A stretch of DNA of 64,000 nt, taken from NCBI GenBank assembly GCA_020444275.1, contig JAHLLG010000001.1, forward strand, positions 1,205,773-1,269,772, given 5' to 3'. Numbering within the stretch: position 1 is the stretch's first letter; the number at the start of each line of letters is the position of its first letter. The notes beneath the pieces are model-generated. The model saw only the letters and a list, made by a program, of their open reading frames with translations, searched no databases and was not told where the DNA came from. A program made the translations under genes and the position numbers. This DNA is from Bacteroidota bacterium (GTDB lineage: Bacteria > Bacteroidota > Bacteroidia > Bacteroidales > UBA12077). Shown in pieces: positions 27,250 to 36,654 of the stretch.

Positions 27250-29300
27250 ACAATCAAATCAAAACAAATTTTAAAAAGACTATTACTGTATTCAAACAAT
27301 GGAATAGAAAAGGATACGCAGTATTTAATTCATTACATAGGGTAATTAAAATAACCACATTAACATTGTCTTATTCTATAGTGCTGCTTCCGTTACAGGT
27401 TCTAAGTCAAATAGACAGTACAATTACCAAAAATCTTGATTTGGAGGAGGTCGTTGTAAGTGCTCAAAAGTCGCCGGTTCTTTATTCTCAGCTTTCAAGG
27501 ATGTTAACAACAGTTACTGATGAAGAGATAAAAAACCTACCAGTAACCAGTGTAAATGATTTACTTGAACATTTCTCCGGTATTGATATAAGACAACGAG
27601 GAGTAAACGGAATACAGTCAGATATTAGCATAAGAGGTGGATCATTCGATCAAAATTTAATTCTTCTGAATGGTGTCAATATTTCCGATCCACAAACAGG
27701 GCACCATAGTTTAAACTTACCTGTTGATTTAAACTCAATTGAACGTATTGAGATTCTGGAAGGCCCCGGATCAAGAGTTTTTGGTCCTAATGCATTTAGC
27801 GGTGCAATAAACATAATTACTAATCAATCTGATAATAACTACACAAAAGCTCAGTTTACGGCAGGCGATTTTCGTTTGTTTGCGGGAAATGTAGCTACCT
27901 CATACAAAATAGGAAAAACAAAACACTTTCTATCATTTTCTAAATCCAATAGTAAAGGATATATGAAGAATACTGACTTTGATCAGTACAACATGTTTTA
28001 TAATTCTAATTACAATTCAGAAGTAGGGAAAATCGATTTTCAGTTGGGTTACAGCAATAAAGAGTTTGGTGCCAACAGTTTTTATACTCCGGCTTACCCA
28101 GATCAGTTCGAAGAAACCAAAACAACCTTTGCAAGTTTGCGCTTTGAAACAGGAGATAAAATAAAATTGATTCCAGTTGTTTATTATAGACGACATCAGG
28201 ATAGATTTGAATTGTTTAGGTATGATCCGGCAAGTTGGTATACAGGTCATAATTATCACCTAACGGATATTTATGGTATAAAAATCGATTCGAGAATAAG
28301 CACTAATCTGGGAGTAACAGCTTTCGGTGCCGAAATTAGATCTGAAAACATTTGGAGTAATGTGTTAGGCAATGTAACCGGCGATACAATTTCTGCTATT
28401 GGAGAATCAGAAGGATTTTATACCCGGAAGTATTCGAGAACTATATCAAATTACTTTTTAGAACATTCTTTAGAATTAGGACAATTTAGTATGTCGGCAG
28501 GAGTTTTATCTAGCTGGGTTTCTGAAGATGATTTCGATTTTACTTTTTATCCCGGTGTCGATTTAGGATATACGCTAAATAAACGATTCAGGGTATATGC
28601 AACAGTTAATAAATCATTACGATTGCCCACTTTTACAGATTTATTTTATAATGGTCCGAGTAATATTGGTAACCCCGATTTAAAACCGGAAGAAGCCTGG
28701 AGTTATGAATTGGGAATAAAATACAATACGAAGATTATGGAATCATCCATAAGTTATTTTTATCGCGATGCAACGAATGTAATTGAATGGGTTCGCCCTC
28801 AAAATGCTTCAGTTGATGATAAGTGGGAAACTCAAAACTTAACCCATGTCGAAACTAATGGAATTACCTTTCGAGGTAAAATTAATGTAAGCAAGTGGAG
28901 TATTCAAAACATGATCTTTAGTTATGCATGGCTTCATCAGAATGCATCTGCAAGTACAGAATTGTTGGAAACCAAATATTCAATGAATCATTTAAAGCAC
29001 AATCTTATTATAAATATAAATCAAAGTATATGGCGTAATTTAACATTATCGTGGGTGTTAAAATATCAGGACCGGGCCGGAAGTTATTTAAAATATGATA
29101 TTTCCAGTAATATGTATGTCGGTGAACAAGCGTTTTCTCCCTATTGGTTGGTAGATGCAAAGGCGAATTATAACTTGGGATTATTTACAATTTTTAGTGA
29201 AGTAAGTAATGTTTTCAATAAGGAATATATTGATATTGGTAACTTGGAAATGCCCGGAAGATGGTTTAAAGCAGGTTTTAATGTTCAAATAGGTTACTAA
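27246..29300 (+). CDS. TonB-dependent outer-membrane receptor
   Basis: A 684-residue receptor that imports a scarce nutrient across the outer membrane using TonB energy. An unusual 35-residue N-terminal extension precedes the signal peptide core (about 36-55, ending QVLSQ). The plug domain (about 75-190) shows SVNDLLEHFSGIDIRQRG, GGSFDQNLILLNGV and RIEILEGPGSRVFG; the rest is a beta barrel that ends in aromatic Tyr. It lacks the carboxypeptidase-like N-terminal domain of SusC proteins, so it resembles siderophore or vitamin B12 receptors rather than glycan importers. No SusD partner is adjacent. The substrate is unknown. Confidence 0.92.
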   Translation: MNNQIKTNFKKTITVFKQWNRKGYAVFNSLHRVIKITTLTLSYSIVLLPLQVLSQIDSTITKNLDLEEVVVSAQKSPVLYSQLSRMLTTVTDEEIKNLPVTSVNDLLEHFSGIDIRQRGVNGIQSDISIRGGSFDQNLILLNGVNISDPQTGHHSLNLPVDLNSIERIEILEGPGSRVFGPNAFSGAINIITNQSDNNYTKAQFTAGDFRLFAGNVATSYKIGKTKHFLSFSKSNSKGYMKNTDFDQYNMFYNSNYNSEVGKIDFQLGYSNKEFGANSFYTPAYPDQFEETKTTFASLRFETGDKIKLIPVVYYRRHQDRFELFRYDPASWYTGHNYHLTDIYGIKIDSRISTNLGVTAFGAEIRSENIWSNVLGNVTGDTISAIGESEGFYTRKYSRTISNYFLEHSLELGQFSMSAGVLSSWVSEDDFDFTFYPGVDLGYTLNKRFRVYATVNKSLRLPTFTDLFYNGPSNIGNPDLKPEEAWSYELGIKYNTKIMESSISYFYRDATNVIEWVRPQNASVDDKWETQNLTHVETNGITFRGKINVSKWSIQNMIFSYAWLHQNASASTELLETKYSMNHLKHNLIININQSIWRNLTLSWVLKYQDRAGSYLKYDISSNMYVGEQAFSPYWLVDAKANYNLGLFTIFSEVSNVFNKEYIDIGNLEMPGRWFKAGFNVQIGY

Positions 29301-29352
29301 TCTTAGTATGTTCTAAATAAAAAAAATAATGAATAATTACTGCATTAACTTA

Positions 29353-29381
29353 TTGATTTTATAAATATTTTGCTATTTTTG
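29353..29381 (+). promoter_or_regulatory. Bacteroidota-type promoter of the acidic lipoprotein gene
   Basis: TTG at 29353-29355 and TATTTTTG at 29374-29381 match the -33 and TAnnTTTG -7 elements with an 18-base gap. The start codon is 37 bases downstream of the -7 element. Confidence 0.75.
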
Positions 29382-29417
29382 TTAGGAATCCTAAATTATA
29401 ATTAAATCAAATTACAC

Positions 29418-29675
29418 ATGAAAAAATTACAATTATTACTGGTAGCCTTAGCACTTGTTAGTTTTACTGCGTTCTATTCTTGCGGAAACGCTAAAGAAAA
29501 AGCTGCTGATGCAGTAGAAGATGTTCAGGAAGAAGTTGAAGCCGCAGCTGAAGAAGTAGAAGAAGCTGTTGAAGAACAAACAACCGAAGAAGAAATGACT
29601 GAGGAAGCAACTGAAGGTGAAGAAGTAGCAGCAGAAGCTACTGAAGAAACTGAAGAAGCTCCTGAAGAAGAATAG
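29418..29675 (+). CDS. Small, highly acidic Glu/Ala-rich lipoprotein
   Basis: An 85-residue protein. Residues 1-22 are a lipoprotein signal ending in FYSC. The mature part is almost entirely Glu, Ala, Thr and Val in repeats such as EEVEAAAEEVEEAVEE, so it should be extremely acidic and helical or disordered. No enzymatic motif is present. It stands alone between its own promoter and terminator, which suggests strong monocistronic expression. Possible roles are surface charge, cation binding or a periplasmic spacer; none can be decided from sequence. Confidence 0.85.
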   Translation: MKKLQLLLVALALVSFTAFYSCGNAKEKAADAVEDVQEEVEAAAEEVEEAVEEQTTEEEMTEEATEGEEVAAEATEETEEAPEEE

Positions 29676-29696
29676 GCTACTTTAGTAAAAAAAATT

Positions 29697-29726
29697 AAAG
29701 CAGGACTTAAAAAGTCCTGCTTTTTG
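29697..29726. terminator. Rho-independent terminator
   Basis: AAAGCAGGACTT pairs with AGTCCTGCTTT around an A-rich loop, followed by a T run. It lies between the acidic lipoprotein gene and a convergent minus-strand gene. Confidence 0.88.
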
Positions 29727-29731
29727 TTTTA

Positions 29732-30553
29732 CTAAAAAATAAGCTGAATAATACCTGTAACCACCTCGCCTGTTGAATAATCGAGCTCAGAGCCAAACAA
29801 GCTATGCGGAATTGAGAATATAATCAATGTAATTACAGATGCTATAATGGTGTATCGATATTTTGGGTTCTTTCGGTTACTTAGTCCTGCTACCAACCAA
29901 AATACGAAAGCTATTAATGTTTTATTATCGGTTAAATCCCAACCAAAAGGTATTCCTGTCCATGCCTGTCCAAAGGCATAATACTGAATAATAGGGCCAA
30001 AAACTAATCCACCTAGAAATATAAAAAGCAATGCTAGTTTACCATATAATACGTGTTGCTTATTTTTACCCAAGGCTAAAATACCAGCCAGGTTTGAAAA
30101 TAGCATAGCAATAAAAATGAATAATATATGAGGAATTAACATGCTATCAGGAACAGTATCTTTAAAACGAATAATGGCATGTTCTGTTTCTTTAACAATA
30201 CCTGTATTATTATTATTAATAGAGATGTAGTATTCAAGTTTACCTGCAGGAGGCTGTTTAGGTAAAAGAGCAACCAATTTGTCATCTTTTGCTTTAAAAG
30301 AAATGGTTTTGAATGATTCACTAACAGGAAATCGCCTATATTGCAAGTTAACAGTCCATGAAGAGTCAAGAGCAGGAATAGTCACTTTCTGATCCAAATT
30401 TGAGTCACCGCTTCTTGGCAGCTTAAATTCAATGGATTGATTTTGTAATGAAATTTCTATTTCTTTAGGATATGTTGGTCCGGTTTTTCTCTGGTAAATT
30501 GCTGATGTAACAGTTATTATAACTGCCAAAATCCAAAATAATGTTTTTTTCAT
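29732..30553 (-). CDS. Unknown membrane protein with periplasmic domain
   Basis: A 273-residue protein I do not recognise as a named family. Residues about 1-20 form a signal anchor. Residues 25-130 are a soluble beta-rich domain, presumably periplasmic, resembling an Ig-like fold (PPAGKLEYYISI). Four membrane helices follow (about 142-162, 172-192, 212-228 and 235-255). The segment FGQAWTGIPFGWDLTDNKT between helices is well ordered and may hold functional residues. It lies 9 bases downstream of the M28 peptidase gene in the same minus-strand operon. Confidence 0.75.
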   Translation of the reverse strand: MKKTLFWILAVIITVTSAIYQRKTGPTYPKEIEISLQNQSIEFKLPRSGDSNLDQKVTIPALDSSWTVNLQYRRFPVSESFKTISFKAKDDKLVALLPKQPPAGKLEYYISINNNNTGIVKETEHAIIRFKDTVPDSMLIPHILFIFIAMLFSNLAGILALGKNKQHVLYGKLALLFIFLGGLVFGPIIQYYAFGQAWTGIPFGWDLTDNKTLIAFVFWLVAGLSNRKNPKYRYTIIASVITLIIFSIPHSLFGSELDYSTGEVVTGIIQLIF

Positions 30554-30562
30554 TGTTCTATT

Positions 30563-32338
30563 TTAAAGCTGTACAATTAATACTTTCGTTTCATTTTTTC
30601 GAATAACTTCAACTGTAATTATCTGACCCGGCTTTAATTTGGCCAGTCGTTCCATATATTCATATACATCACCCACCGGATTACCATCAATTGCAGTAAT
30701 GATATCACCATCCTGCATTCCTGCTTTGTATGCTGGTTTACCTTTCACTACAATATCAGCTCGAAGACCTTTTTTCTCAACTCCTGAGAAATCAGGCATT
30801 ATTCCTAAGGTTACCTTTAGCCTTTTGTTACGAGTATTTCTACTTGGTGCTTTTGGACCAGATTCCTGATATGTTATTTCTTGATCCGATGTTGAAATAT
30901 GAACAGCGAAATCATAGATAAAGTTTGAAACTTCAAATAAACCATCAAAATTTATATTTCCAGTACTATCTGCAGGCGTATGGTAATCAATATGAGCACC
31001 TGTAGAGAAGAAAAAGACCGGAATATCATTACTATAAAAGGATGAGTGATCCGAAGGGCCATAACCTTCTTGTGAAAAACCAAGCTTAAAGTTGTAATCA
31101 TCATTTAAGGCTGTTAATAATGATTCACCTTCTACCGAAGTTCCAACACCACCTATCTGTAAGCTTTTATCATTTTTCATTCTTCCAACCATATCGATGT
31201 TTATCATGGCTTTAATAAGGCTATCATCAACTGGCAGATTATTAACAAAATATTTTGATCCAAGCAATCCCATTTCCTCTGCACCAAATGCTACAAAAAT
31301 AAAGTTAGTTTCAAGCGTGTCTTTGTGCGCTTTTAATTTTTCTGCTATTTCAAGCATTGCTGAAACACCCGAAGCATTATCGTCTGCACCATGGTGAATT
31401 TCATGTTTACCCGGTGCTCTGGTTCCGGTTCCCTGTCCACCAAATCCCAAATGATCATAATGACCGCCAATAACAATATATTCATACTCGGGATTAATGA
31501 TAAGTTGCGCGGCTACATTATACGTTTCGGCATAATCCAAAACCAAATCAGTTTGGGCTTTTACTGTTGATTTGCATGCAAAAGAGTTTTGATCGTTTTG
31601 AATGTTTTTTTCAATTTCAGAGATTGATCTGCTGCTACAATTGCTTAGTATCGTATTTGCAACTTCTCTTTTTAAGTGAATTACCGGAATATCTAACTCT
31701 CCTTCGGGTTTTGATAATTCTAATAACTCATCTTCTTGATCAAATTGCTCACCAGATACAAAAAGTACACCTGCAGCTCCCTGATCTTTTGCTGTTATTG
31801 CTTTAGATCTTAACCCGCTGAACATTGAAAAAGGAAGAGGTTGAACGGCATTTTCAGGTTCGCCTCTTAAGATCATAACCCATTTGCCTTTAACATCAAC
31901 AGTAGCATAATCATTCCAACTGTTGTTACCTTGTTCAATTTTGAATCCGTATCCTACAAAAACAACCTTTGCTTCAAGGCTATCATTGGAAGAAAACATT
32001 ACAGGTATATAATCCTGAATTAAAGAAAGATCTTTTCCTTCAACGGATAACTGGTTATTATCTCCTGCTTTTAGTTTTGTAGTAATTTTAAAATCTTGTA
32101 ATCCATTATCATATAATAACTGAAGACCACTTTCCGATAGTTCTTTTGCAATATAGTGAGCAGCAACTTTATCTTCTGCAGTACCCGGATATCTTCCCTT
32201 CAGAGAATCGCTTGCTAAAAAATCTATATGATCATGAAGTTCATCTTGTGTAATTTCGGGTTGAATATTTTTTGTAGTGCACGACTGGCTTATATTTAAG
32301 ATAAGTACCAGTGCTATTAGTATTGGATAGTTTTTCAT
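30563..32338 (-). CDS. M28 family zinc aminopeptidase with PA and PDZ domains
   Basis: A 591-residue exported peptidase. The lipobox is SQSC near residue 20. A PA-type insert (about 100-260) precedes the M28 catalytic domain (about 270-470), whose co-catalytic zinc ligands appear in GGHYDHLGFG, HHGADDNASG, GAEEMGLLGS, NIDMVGRM and HIDYHTPADS; the general-base Glu is in AEEMG. A C-terminal PDZ domain (about 500-590) has AGMQDGDIITAIDG. The protein probably trims peptides in the periplasm or at the surface. Its neighbours are an M23 peptidase upstream and an unknown membrane protein downstream in the same direction. Confidence 0.92.
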   Translation of the reverse strand: MKNYPILIALVLILNISQSCTTKNIQPEITQDELHDHIDFLASDSLKGRYPGTAEDKVAAHYIAKELSESGLQLLYDNGLQDFKITTKLKAGDNNQLSVEGKDLSLIQDYIPVMFSSNDSLEAKVVFVGYGFKIEQGNNSWNDYATVDVKGKWVMILRGEPENAVQPLPFSMFSGLRSKAITAKDQGAAGVLFVSGEQFDQEDELLELSKPEGELDIPVIHLKREVANTILSNCSSRSISEIEKNIQNDQNSFACKSTVKAQTDLVLDYAETYNVAAQLIINPEYEYIVIGGHYDHLGFGGQGTGTRAPGKHEIHHGADDNASGVSAMLEIAEKLKAHKDTLETNFIFVAFGAEEMGLLGSKYFVNNLPVDDSLIKAMINIDMVGRMKNDKSLQIGGVGTSVEGESLLTALNDDYNFKLGFSQEGYGPSDHSSFYSNDIPVFFFSTGAHIDYHTPADSTGNINFDGLFEVSNFIYDFAVHISTSDQEITYQESGPKAPSRNTRNKRLKVTLGIMPDFSGVEKKGLRADIVVKGKPAYKAGMQDGDIITAIDGNPVGDVYEYMERLAKLKPGQIITVEVIRKNETKVLIVQL

Positions 32339-32350
32339 ATTTTTTTAGTT

Positions 32351-34063
32351 TTACCAATAAAATGTAGTGTAAAATGTCGATATATTATCTTGATTATCAA
32401 TAACAAATAGTTCTAGTTCATGTTCTCTGCCTTTTTCAATTTTTTCAGGATCAATGGTATAAAAAAGCAGATCGTTTTTAAGATCATATTCAAAAAGAGC
32501 CCACTTGCTATCAATAAATCCGTTGTATGATTTAATTCCGGTAAGTTTATCTTTAATGATAAACTCTATTTTATCATCAATTTCATTAATATTTGTTAAA
32601 AGCTTAATTTCAGGCGATACTGTATCTGCTAAAACAACATAGCTTCCAAACATATTGGTTTCACCAACAATATGTCCATTAACTACATCTCCGCCTATTG
32701 ATTTAATCTCATCATCATTAATTTCTGCTATAAACGCTTTATCCTTTAACTCATTAGGTAGGCCAATTGTCTTAATTGAGATGGTGTAATCTTTATATAA
32801 TGGTGTATATATAGAATGAATATGATGTAAATTGGAAAATGCTTCAAAATCAGGTTTTATTTTACTATACTTAAAATAAATTGAATCAAAGAGCGCATCT
32901 TTCGGAATAATTAGAGATAGCTCTTCAGTTTCAAAAGTATTTTCCTGGTTCCAGTTCATCAGGTTATCCGAAGCTTCATTTTGATCAATTTCTTTATCCT
33001 GAGTAACAGAACCTTTAACTTTAAAATATAGCTCAGAATGATTTCCTGATACATCTGTTGCCAATATTTTAATGTTGTGAATAGAGTCGTTTTTAAATTC
33101 ATAAACACCTCTTCGAATTGAGGTATTATAAATGCTTAGATTGTTATTAGGGGCAATAAAAGCTTTTTGGATTGTTCGTTTTGATTTGACTTTTTCGGCA
33201 TAATCAATGTGGCTTTTAACATAACCTGTTTCATAAAACGAGAATTTATCAATTACGTGTTTGTATATTAATAAACTATCAACAAACACAGATAGGGAGT
33301 AAACACCACATCTGTTTCTCGATCCATTTAAATAGTCGTACATTTCAATTCCGAAACCAACACCACCTTTAACTTCAATTACCGTTGTATCGACAAGTGA
33401 ATAACCTTGAGCATGCTTTTTTAACTTAAAAATCTGTTTTGAACATGAATTATTCACCATACTGTTTTTTTGTACAGGGTAAACAACAAGATTGTATAAA
33501 ACTGGAGAAATGTTATCCTTAACCTTAAAATCAAATTTAAGCGGATTAAGTGGAACTTGTCCATCAGTTTCTCTTACCTCGAAATGTAGATGCGGACCTA
33601 ACGAGCTTCCTGTATTGCCGGAGTATCCTATTAAATCACCCTTTTTAACAGGAAAATCAGATGGATCAGGAAAGTGATTGAGTTCAAATTCCCGGTTTTC
33701 GTACTGGAGTTCTTTAACCTTTTTGGCTAACGTTTTATTAAACTCATTTAAATGACCGTATACTGTGGTATATCCACCCGGGTGATTTATATATATTGTT
33801 TTACCATATCCATTTGCCGAAACTTTTATACGGGAAATATAACCATCGTTAACTGCATAAATGTTTTTACCAATAACTCCCTGAGTTTTGATATCAATGC
33901 CCGCATGGAAATGAGTTGAGCGAATTTCACCAAAATTTCCCGATAAATAAATCGGAATATCAACAGGAACTGTAAAATCTATATTGTTTTTATTTTCCTG
34001 ACTAAACAAGGAAAACGAAATAGTTAGTAAGTAAAATATTTGAAGCAGTTTTTTAAATTGCAT
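32351..34063 (-). CDS. M23 family (LytM-type) zinc metallopeptidase
   Basis: A 570-residue exported protein. I place the start at the ATG ending at 34063 because it gives a clean signal peptide (QFKKLLQIFYLLTISFSLFS, cleaved near SQ). The first ATG, 42 bases upstream, would add polar residues ahead of it. The catalytic domain is close to the N-terminus: HFHAGIDI supplies the first His and Asp, and GPHLHFEVR the HxH motif, so the zinc site is complete. The long C-terminal part (about 200-570) is beta-rich and of unknown role. Likely a murein endopeptidase or a LytM-type regulator of cell separation. Confidence 0.88.
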   Translation of the reverse strand: MQFKKLLQIFYLLTISFSLFSQENKNNIDFTVPVDIPIYLSGNFGEIRSTHFHAGIDIKTQGVIGKNIYAVNDGYISRIKVSANGYGKTIYINHPGGYTTVYGHLNEFNKTLAKKVKELQYENREFELNHFPDPSDFPVKKGDLIGYSGNTGSSLGPHLHFEVRETDGQVPLNPLKFDFKVKDNISPVLYNLVVYPVQKNSMVNNSCSKQIFKLKKHAQGYSLVDTTVIEVKGGVGFGIEMYDYLNGSRNRCGVYSLSVFVDSLLIYKHVIDKFSFYETGYVKSHIDYAEKVKSKRTIQKAFIAPNNNLSIYNTSIRRGVYEFKNDSIHNIKILATDVSGNHSELYFKVKGSVTQDKEIDQNEASDNLMNWNQENTFETEELSLIIPKDALFDSIYFKYSKIKPDFEAFSNLHHIHSIYTPLYKDYTISIKTIGLPNELKDKAFIAEINDDEIKSIGGDVVNGHIVGETNMFGSYVVLADTVSPEIKLLTNINEIDDKIEFIIKDKLTGIKSYNGFIDSKWALFEYDLKNDLLFYTIDPEKIEKGREHELELFVIDNQDNISTFYTTFYW

Positions 34064-34165
34064 TATTTTATCTAAATTTATTACGTCTAATATGGTTTTA
34101 ATCATAATTAAGACAACAAATCTAAAATTTAATTTGTTTTATAATAAAAAAATAGCGGATTAATA

Positions 34166-34197
34166 TTTTTGAAATAGGATTACCTGTATTAATTTTG
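34166..34197 (+). promoter_or_regulatory. Promoter of the coiled-coil/zapA/6S region
   Basis: TTTTTG ending at 34171 and TAATTTTG at 34190-34197 match the -33 and -7 consensus with an 18-base gap. Transcription would start near 34204, giving a leader of about 15 bases to the ATG at 34219. Confidence 0.8.
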
Positions 34198-34218
34198 CGC
34201 TTGCTTGAATAAATTATT

Positions 34219-34512
34219 ATGGAAGTTGAACAAAAAGATATTGTTATTACTTTAAAAGATAAGATTAAAAAGTTACTATCTTTGTATAATAATTTAAAAG
34301 CAGAGAATTTAGCTTTAAAAAAGCAGGTTGAAGAAAGCAAAATTCAGTTAAAAAATAAGGATTCTGAGATAGAATTTTTGAAAAATAAATATAATAAACT
34401 TAAATTAGCAAAAAGTCTTTTAGCATCAGAAGGAGATAGTCATGATGCAAAAATAAAGATAAACAGAATAGTGCGGGAGATTGATAAATGTATTGCTCTT
34501 TTGAACCGGTAG
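34219..34512 (+). CDS. Small coiled-coil protein upstream of zapA
   Basis: A 97-residue protein that is almost wholly coiled coil, with heptad leucines and isoleucines from residue 9 to 75 (LKDKIKKLLSLYNNLKAEN and onward). There is no signal or membrane segment. It is cotranscribed with zapA 14 bases downstream, under a strong promoter. Size, fold and position suggest a division-associated protein similar in role to ZapB of Enterobacteria, although sequence homology cannot be judged from low-complexity coiled coil. Confidence 0.8.
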   Translation: MEVEQKDIVITLKDKIKKLLSLYNNLKAENLALKKQVEESKIQLKNKDSEIEFLKNKYNKLKLAKSLLASEGDSHDAKIKINRIVREIDKCIALLNR

Positions 34513-34526
34513 AATGCAAATAGATA

Positions 34527-34817
34527 ATGGAAGATAAATTATCAATAAGGGTTAATGTTGCAGATAGATATTATCCACTTAAAATAGATAGAAACGATGA
34601 GGAGAAGATTCGTAAGGCAGCAAAAATGATTAATGAGAAAGTCTTGCAGTATAAACAACGTTATACAGATAAGGATACTCAGGATTTTTTAGCAATGGCA
34701 GCTTTACAATATGTAATTCAAGTTATAGAAAAAGATACTAATCTAGATGCATCACCAATAGTAGAAGAATTAAAAGAATTGAATAGCGAATTAAGTGAAT
34801 TTTTAAAAGGAGAGTAA
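34527..34817 (+). CDS. zapA: Cell division protein ZapA
   Basis: A 96-residue protein that binds and bundles FtsZ at the division ring. The N-terminal half carries the ZapA signature (SIRVNVADRYYPLKI, then EEKIRKAAKMINEKV) and the second half is the dimerisation helix with DTQDFLAMAALQYV. The length fits the family. It follows the coiled-coil gene and precedes the 6S RNA-like element and rny. The zapA-ssrS linkage is also known in Proteobacteria, which supports both calls. Confidence 0.92.
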   Translation: MEDKLSIRVNVADRYYPLKIDRNDEEKIRKAAKMINEKVLQYKQRYTDKDTQDFLAMAALQYVIQVIEKDTNLDASPIVEELKELNSELSEFLKGE

Positions 34818-34850
34818 TAAACGTTCTTTAAAATATAAATTAAGATTTTG

Positions 34851-35044
34851 CCCGTATTATTTCTTTAATGTCTGCGAAACTCAACACTTTACTAATTGGA
34901 GTAAAGCTTATTTGACTGAGGGCGGGCCCCATTCCGACTTGTCGGAACTCATTCGTGAGCAGGGGATGGCCGAACTCAAATGGCAGCTCCACCCATGTTA
35001 ATCTGGGGTTTTTTAAGAATTGAAGATAATAATGCGGGTTTTTT
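34851..35044 (+). ncRNA. ssrS: 6S RNA-like structured RNA (6S-Flavo type)
   Basis: A 190-base non-coding element between zapA and rny. Its ends pair: CCCGTATTATT (34851-34861) with AATAATGCGGG (35028-35038), followed at once by a T run. Inside, GC-rich strands flank an apical hairpin with TTCCGAC/GTCGGAA (around 34932-34947). Size, long closing stem, internal GC-rich segments and position after zapA all fit 6S RNA, which binds RNA polymerase holoenzyme in stationary phase. No clear own promoter is seen, so it may be processed from the zapA transcript. A covariance search was not possible here. Confidence 0.75.
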
Positions 35045-35065
35045 ATAATATAAAACTAAATAGAT

Positions 35066-36637
35066 ATGATGATTTCAACAATATTGGGAGTAATTTCAGT
35101 TCCTGTAATAGGCATTATTGCAGCATCTGTCGCTTTGGTTGTTGGTGGCTTTATATCCTATTTTATTTGGGATAAGGCGCTAAAATCAAAAAGCCAGAAA
35201 ATTATTAAGGAGGCTGAAGCAGAAGCTGAGGTTATAAGAAAGGATAAGATTCTTCAAGCGAAAGAAAAGTTTCTTCAGTTAAAAAGTGAACACGAAAAAG
35301 AAATTAACGAACGTTCAAATAAGCTGGTTGCGGCTGAAAATAAGTTTAAACAGAAGGAAATTACTTTATCGCAAAAAATCGAAGAAAATAATCGAAAAAG
35401 AAAAGAGACAGAAGTTATTCGTGAAAACTTACAGGTTCAAATGGATCTGGTTGAAAAAAGAAGCGAAGAGCTGGATAAAGCTCATAAACAACAAGTTGAG
35501 CAACTTGAGGCTATATCTGGCATGTCTGCCGAAGAAGCAAAAGAGCAACTCATAGAATCGTTAAAGGCAGAAGCTAAAACAGATGCAATGTCGGAGATAA
35601 ACGAGATTATGGAAGAAGCTCGAATGACTGCAAACAAAGAAGCTAAGCGAATAGTTGTACAGACAGTTCAACGGGTGGCTACAGAAACTGCAGTTGAAAA
35701 TTCAGTTACCGTATTTAATATCGACAGTGATGAGATCAAAGGAAGAATTATTGGTCGTGAAGGTAGAAATATCAGAGCTTTAGAAGCAGCAACAGGTGTA
35801 GAAATTATAGTGGATGATACTCCTGAAGCAATTATACTTTCTGCTTTTGATCCGGTTAGACGAGAGATTGCCCGGTTAGCATTGCACCAGTTAGTAACTG
35901 ATGGAAGAATTCACCCGGCAAGAATTGAGGAGGTGGTTCAGAAAACGCAGAAGCAAATTGAGGATGAAATTATTGAAATAGGTAAGAGAACTGCAATTGA
36001 TCTTGGTGTGCATGGTTTACATCCTGAAATTATACGATTGATTGGTAAAATGAAATACCGTTCATCTTACGGACAGAATCTGTTGCAACACTCACGAGAA
36101 GTAGCAAACCTTTCAGCTATTATGGCTTCTGAATTAGGTCTTAATCCAAAGTTAGCTAAAAGAGCTGGACTGTTACATGATATTGGTAAAGTGCCTGACG
36201 ATGAACCGGAATTGCCACATGCAATTTTAGGTATGAAAATAGCTGAAAAGTTTAAAGAGAAACCAGAAGTGTGTAATGCAATTGGTGCACACCACGATGA
36301 AATTGAGATGACGTCTTTACTGTCTCCAATAATTCAGGTTTGTGATGCAATTTCCGGAGCACGACCTGGAGCACGAAGAGAGGTTGTAGAATCGTATATT
36401 AAGCGATTAAAAGATCTTGAAGATTTAGCTTTACAACATCCTGGTGTTATGAAAACCTATGCTATACAAGCTGGTAGAGAGTTGCGTGTAATTGTTGGTA
36501 GCGAGAAAGTGAGCGACGAAGATGCAGAAAAGCTTTCGTATGAGATTTCTCAAAAAATACAAAATGAGATGACATATCCTGGTCAAATTAAAATAACCGT
36601 AATTCGAGAAACAAGAGCGATAAATTACGCCAAGTAA
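35066..36637 (+). CDS. rny: Ribonuclease Y
   Basis: A 523-residue membrane-anchored endoribonuclease that starts mRNA decay. One N-terminal membrane helix (about 5-33) is followed by a long charged coiled coil (38-200), a KH RNA-binding domain (about 213-275, with [17 protein letters not shown]) and an HD domain (about 335-430) with [12 protein letters not shown] and AHHDE metal ligands. The length matches the family. It is transcribed after the 6S RNA element and is closed by a terminator. Confidence 0.96.
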   Translation: MMISTILGVISVPVIGIIAASVALVVGGFISYFIWDKALKSKSQKIIKEAEAEAEVIRKDKILQAKEKFLQLKSEHEKEINERSNKLVAAENKFKQKEITLSQKIEENNRKRKETEVIRENLQVQMDLVEKRSEELDKAHKQQVEQLEAISGMSAEEAKEQLIESLKAEAKTDAMSEINEIMEEARMTANKEAKRIVVQTVQRVATETAVENSVTVFNIDSDEIKGRIIGREGRNIRALEAATGVEIIVDDTPEAIILSAFDPVRREIARLALHQLVTDGRIHPARIEEVVQKTQKQIEDEIIEIGKRTAIDLGVHGLHPEIIRLIGKMKYRSSYGQNLLQHSREVANLSAIMASELGLNPKLAKRAGLLHDIGKVPDDEPELPHAILGMKIAEKFKEKPEVCNAIGAHHDEIEMTSLLSPIIQVCDAISGARPGARREVVESYIKRLKDLEDLALQHPGVMKTYAIQAGRELRVIVGSEKVSDEDAEKLSYEISQKIQNEMTYPGQIKITVIRETRAINYAK

Positions 36638-36654
36638 TAACACAAAATAAAAAC

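Noticed and set aside
34122-34340. 72-codon minus-strand frame opposite the coiled-coil gene
   Set aside because: It crosses the consensus promoter and is antisense to a better-supported gene.
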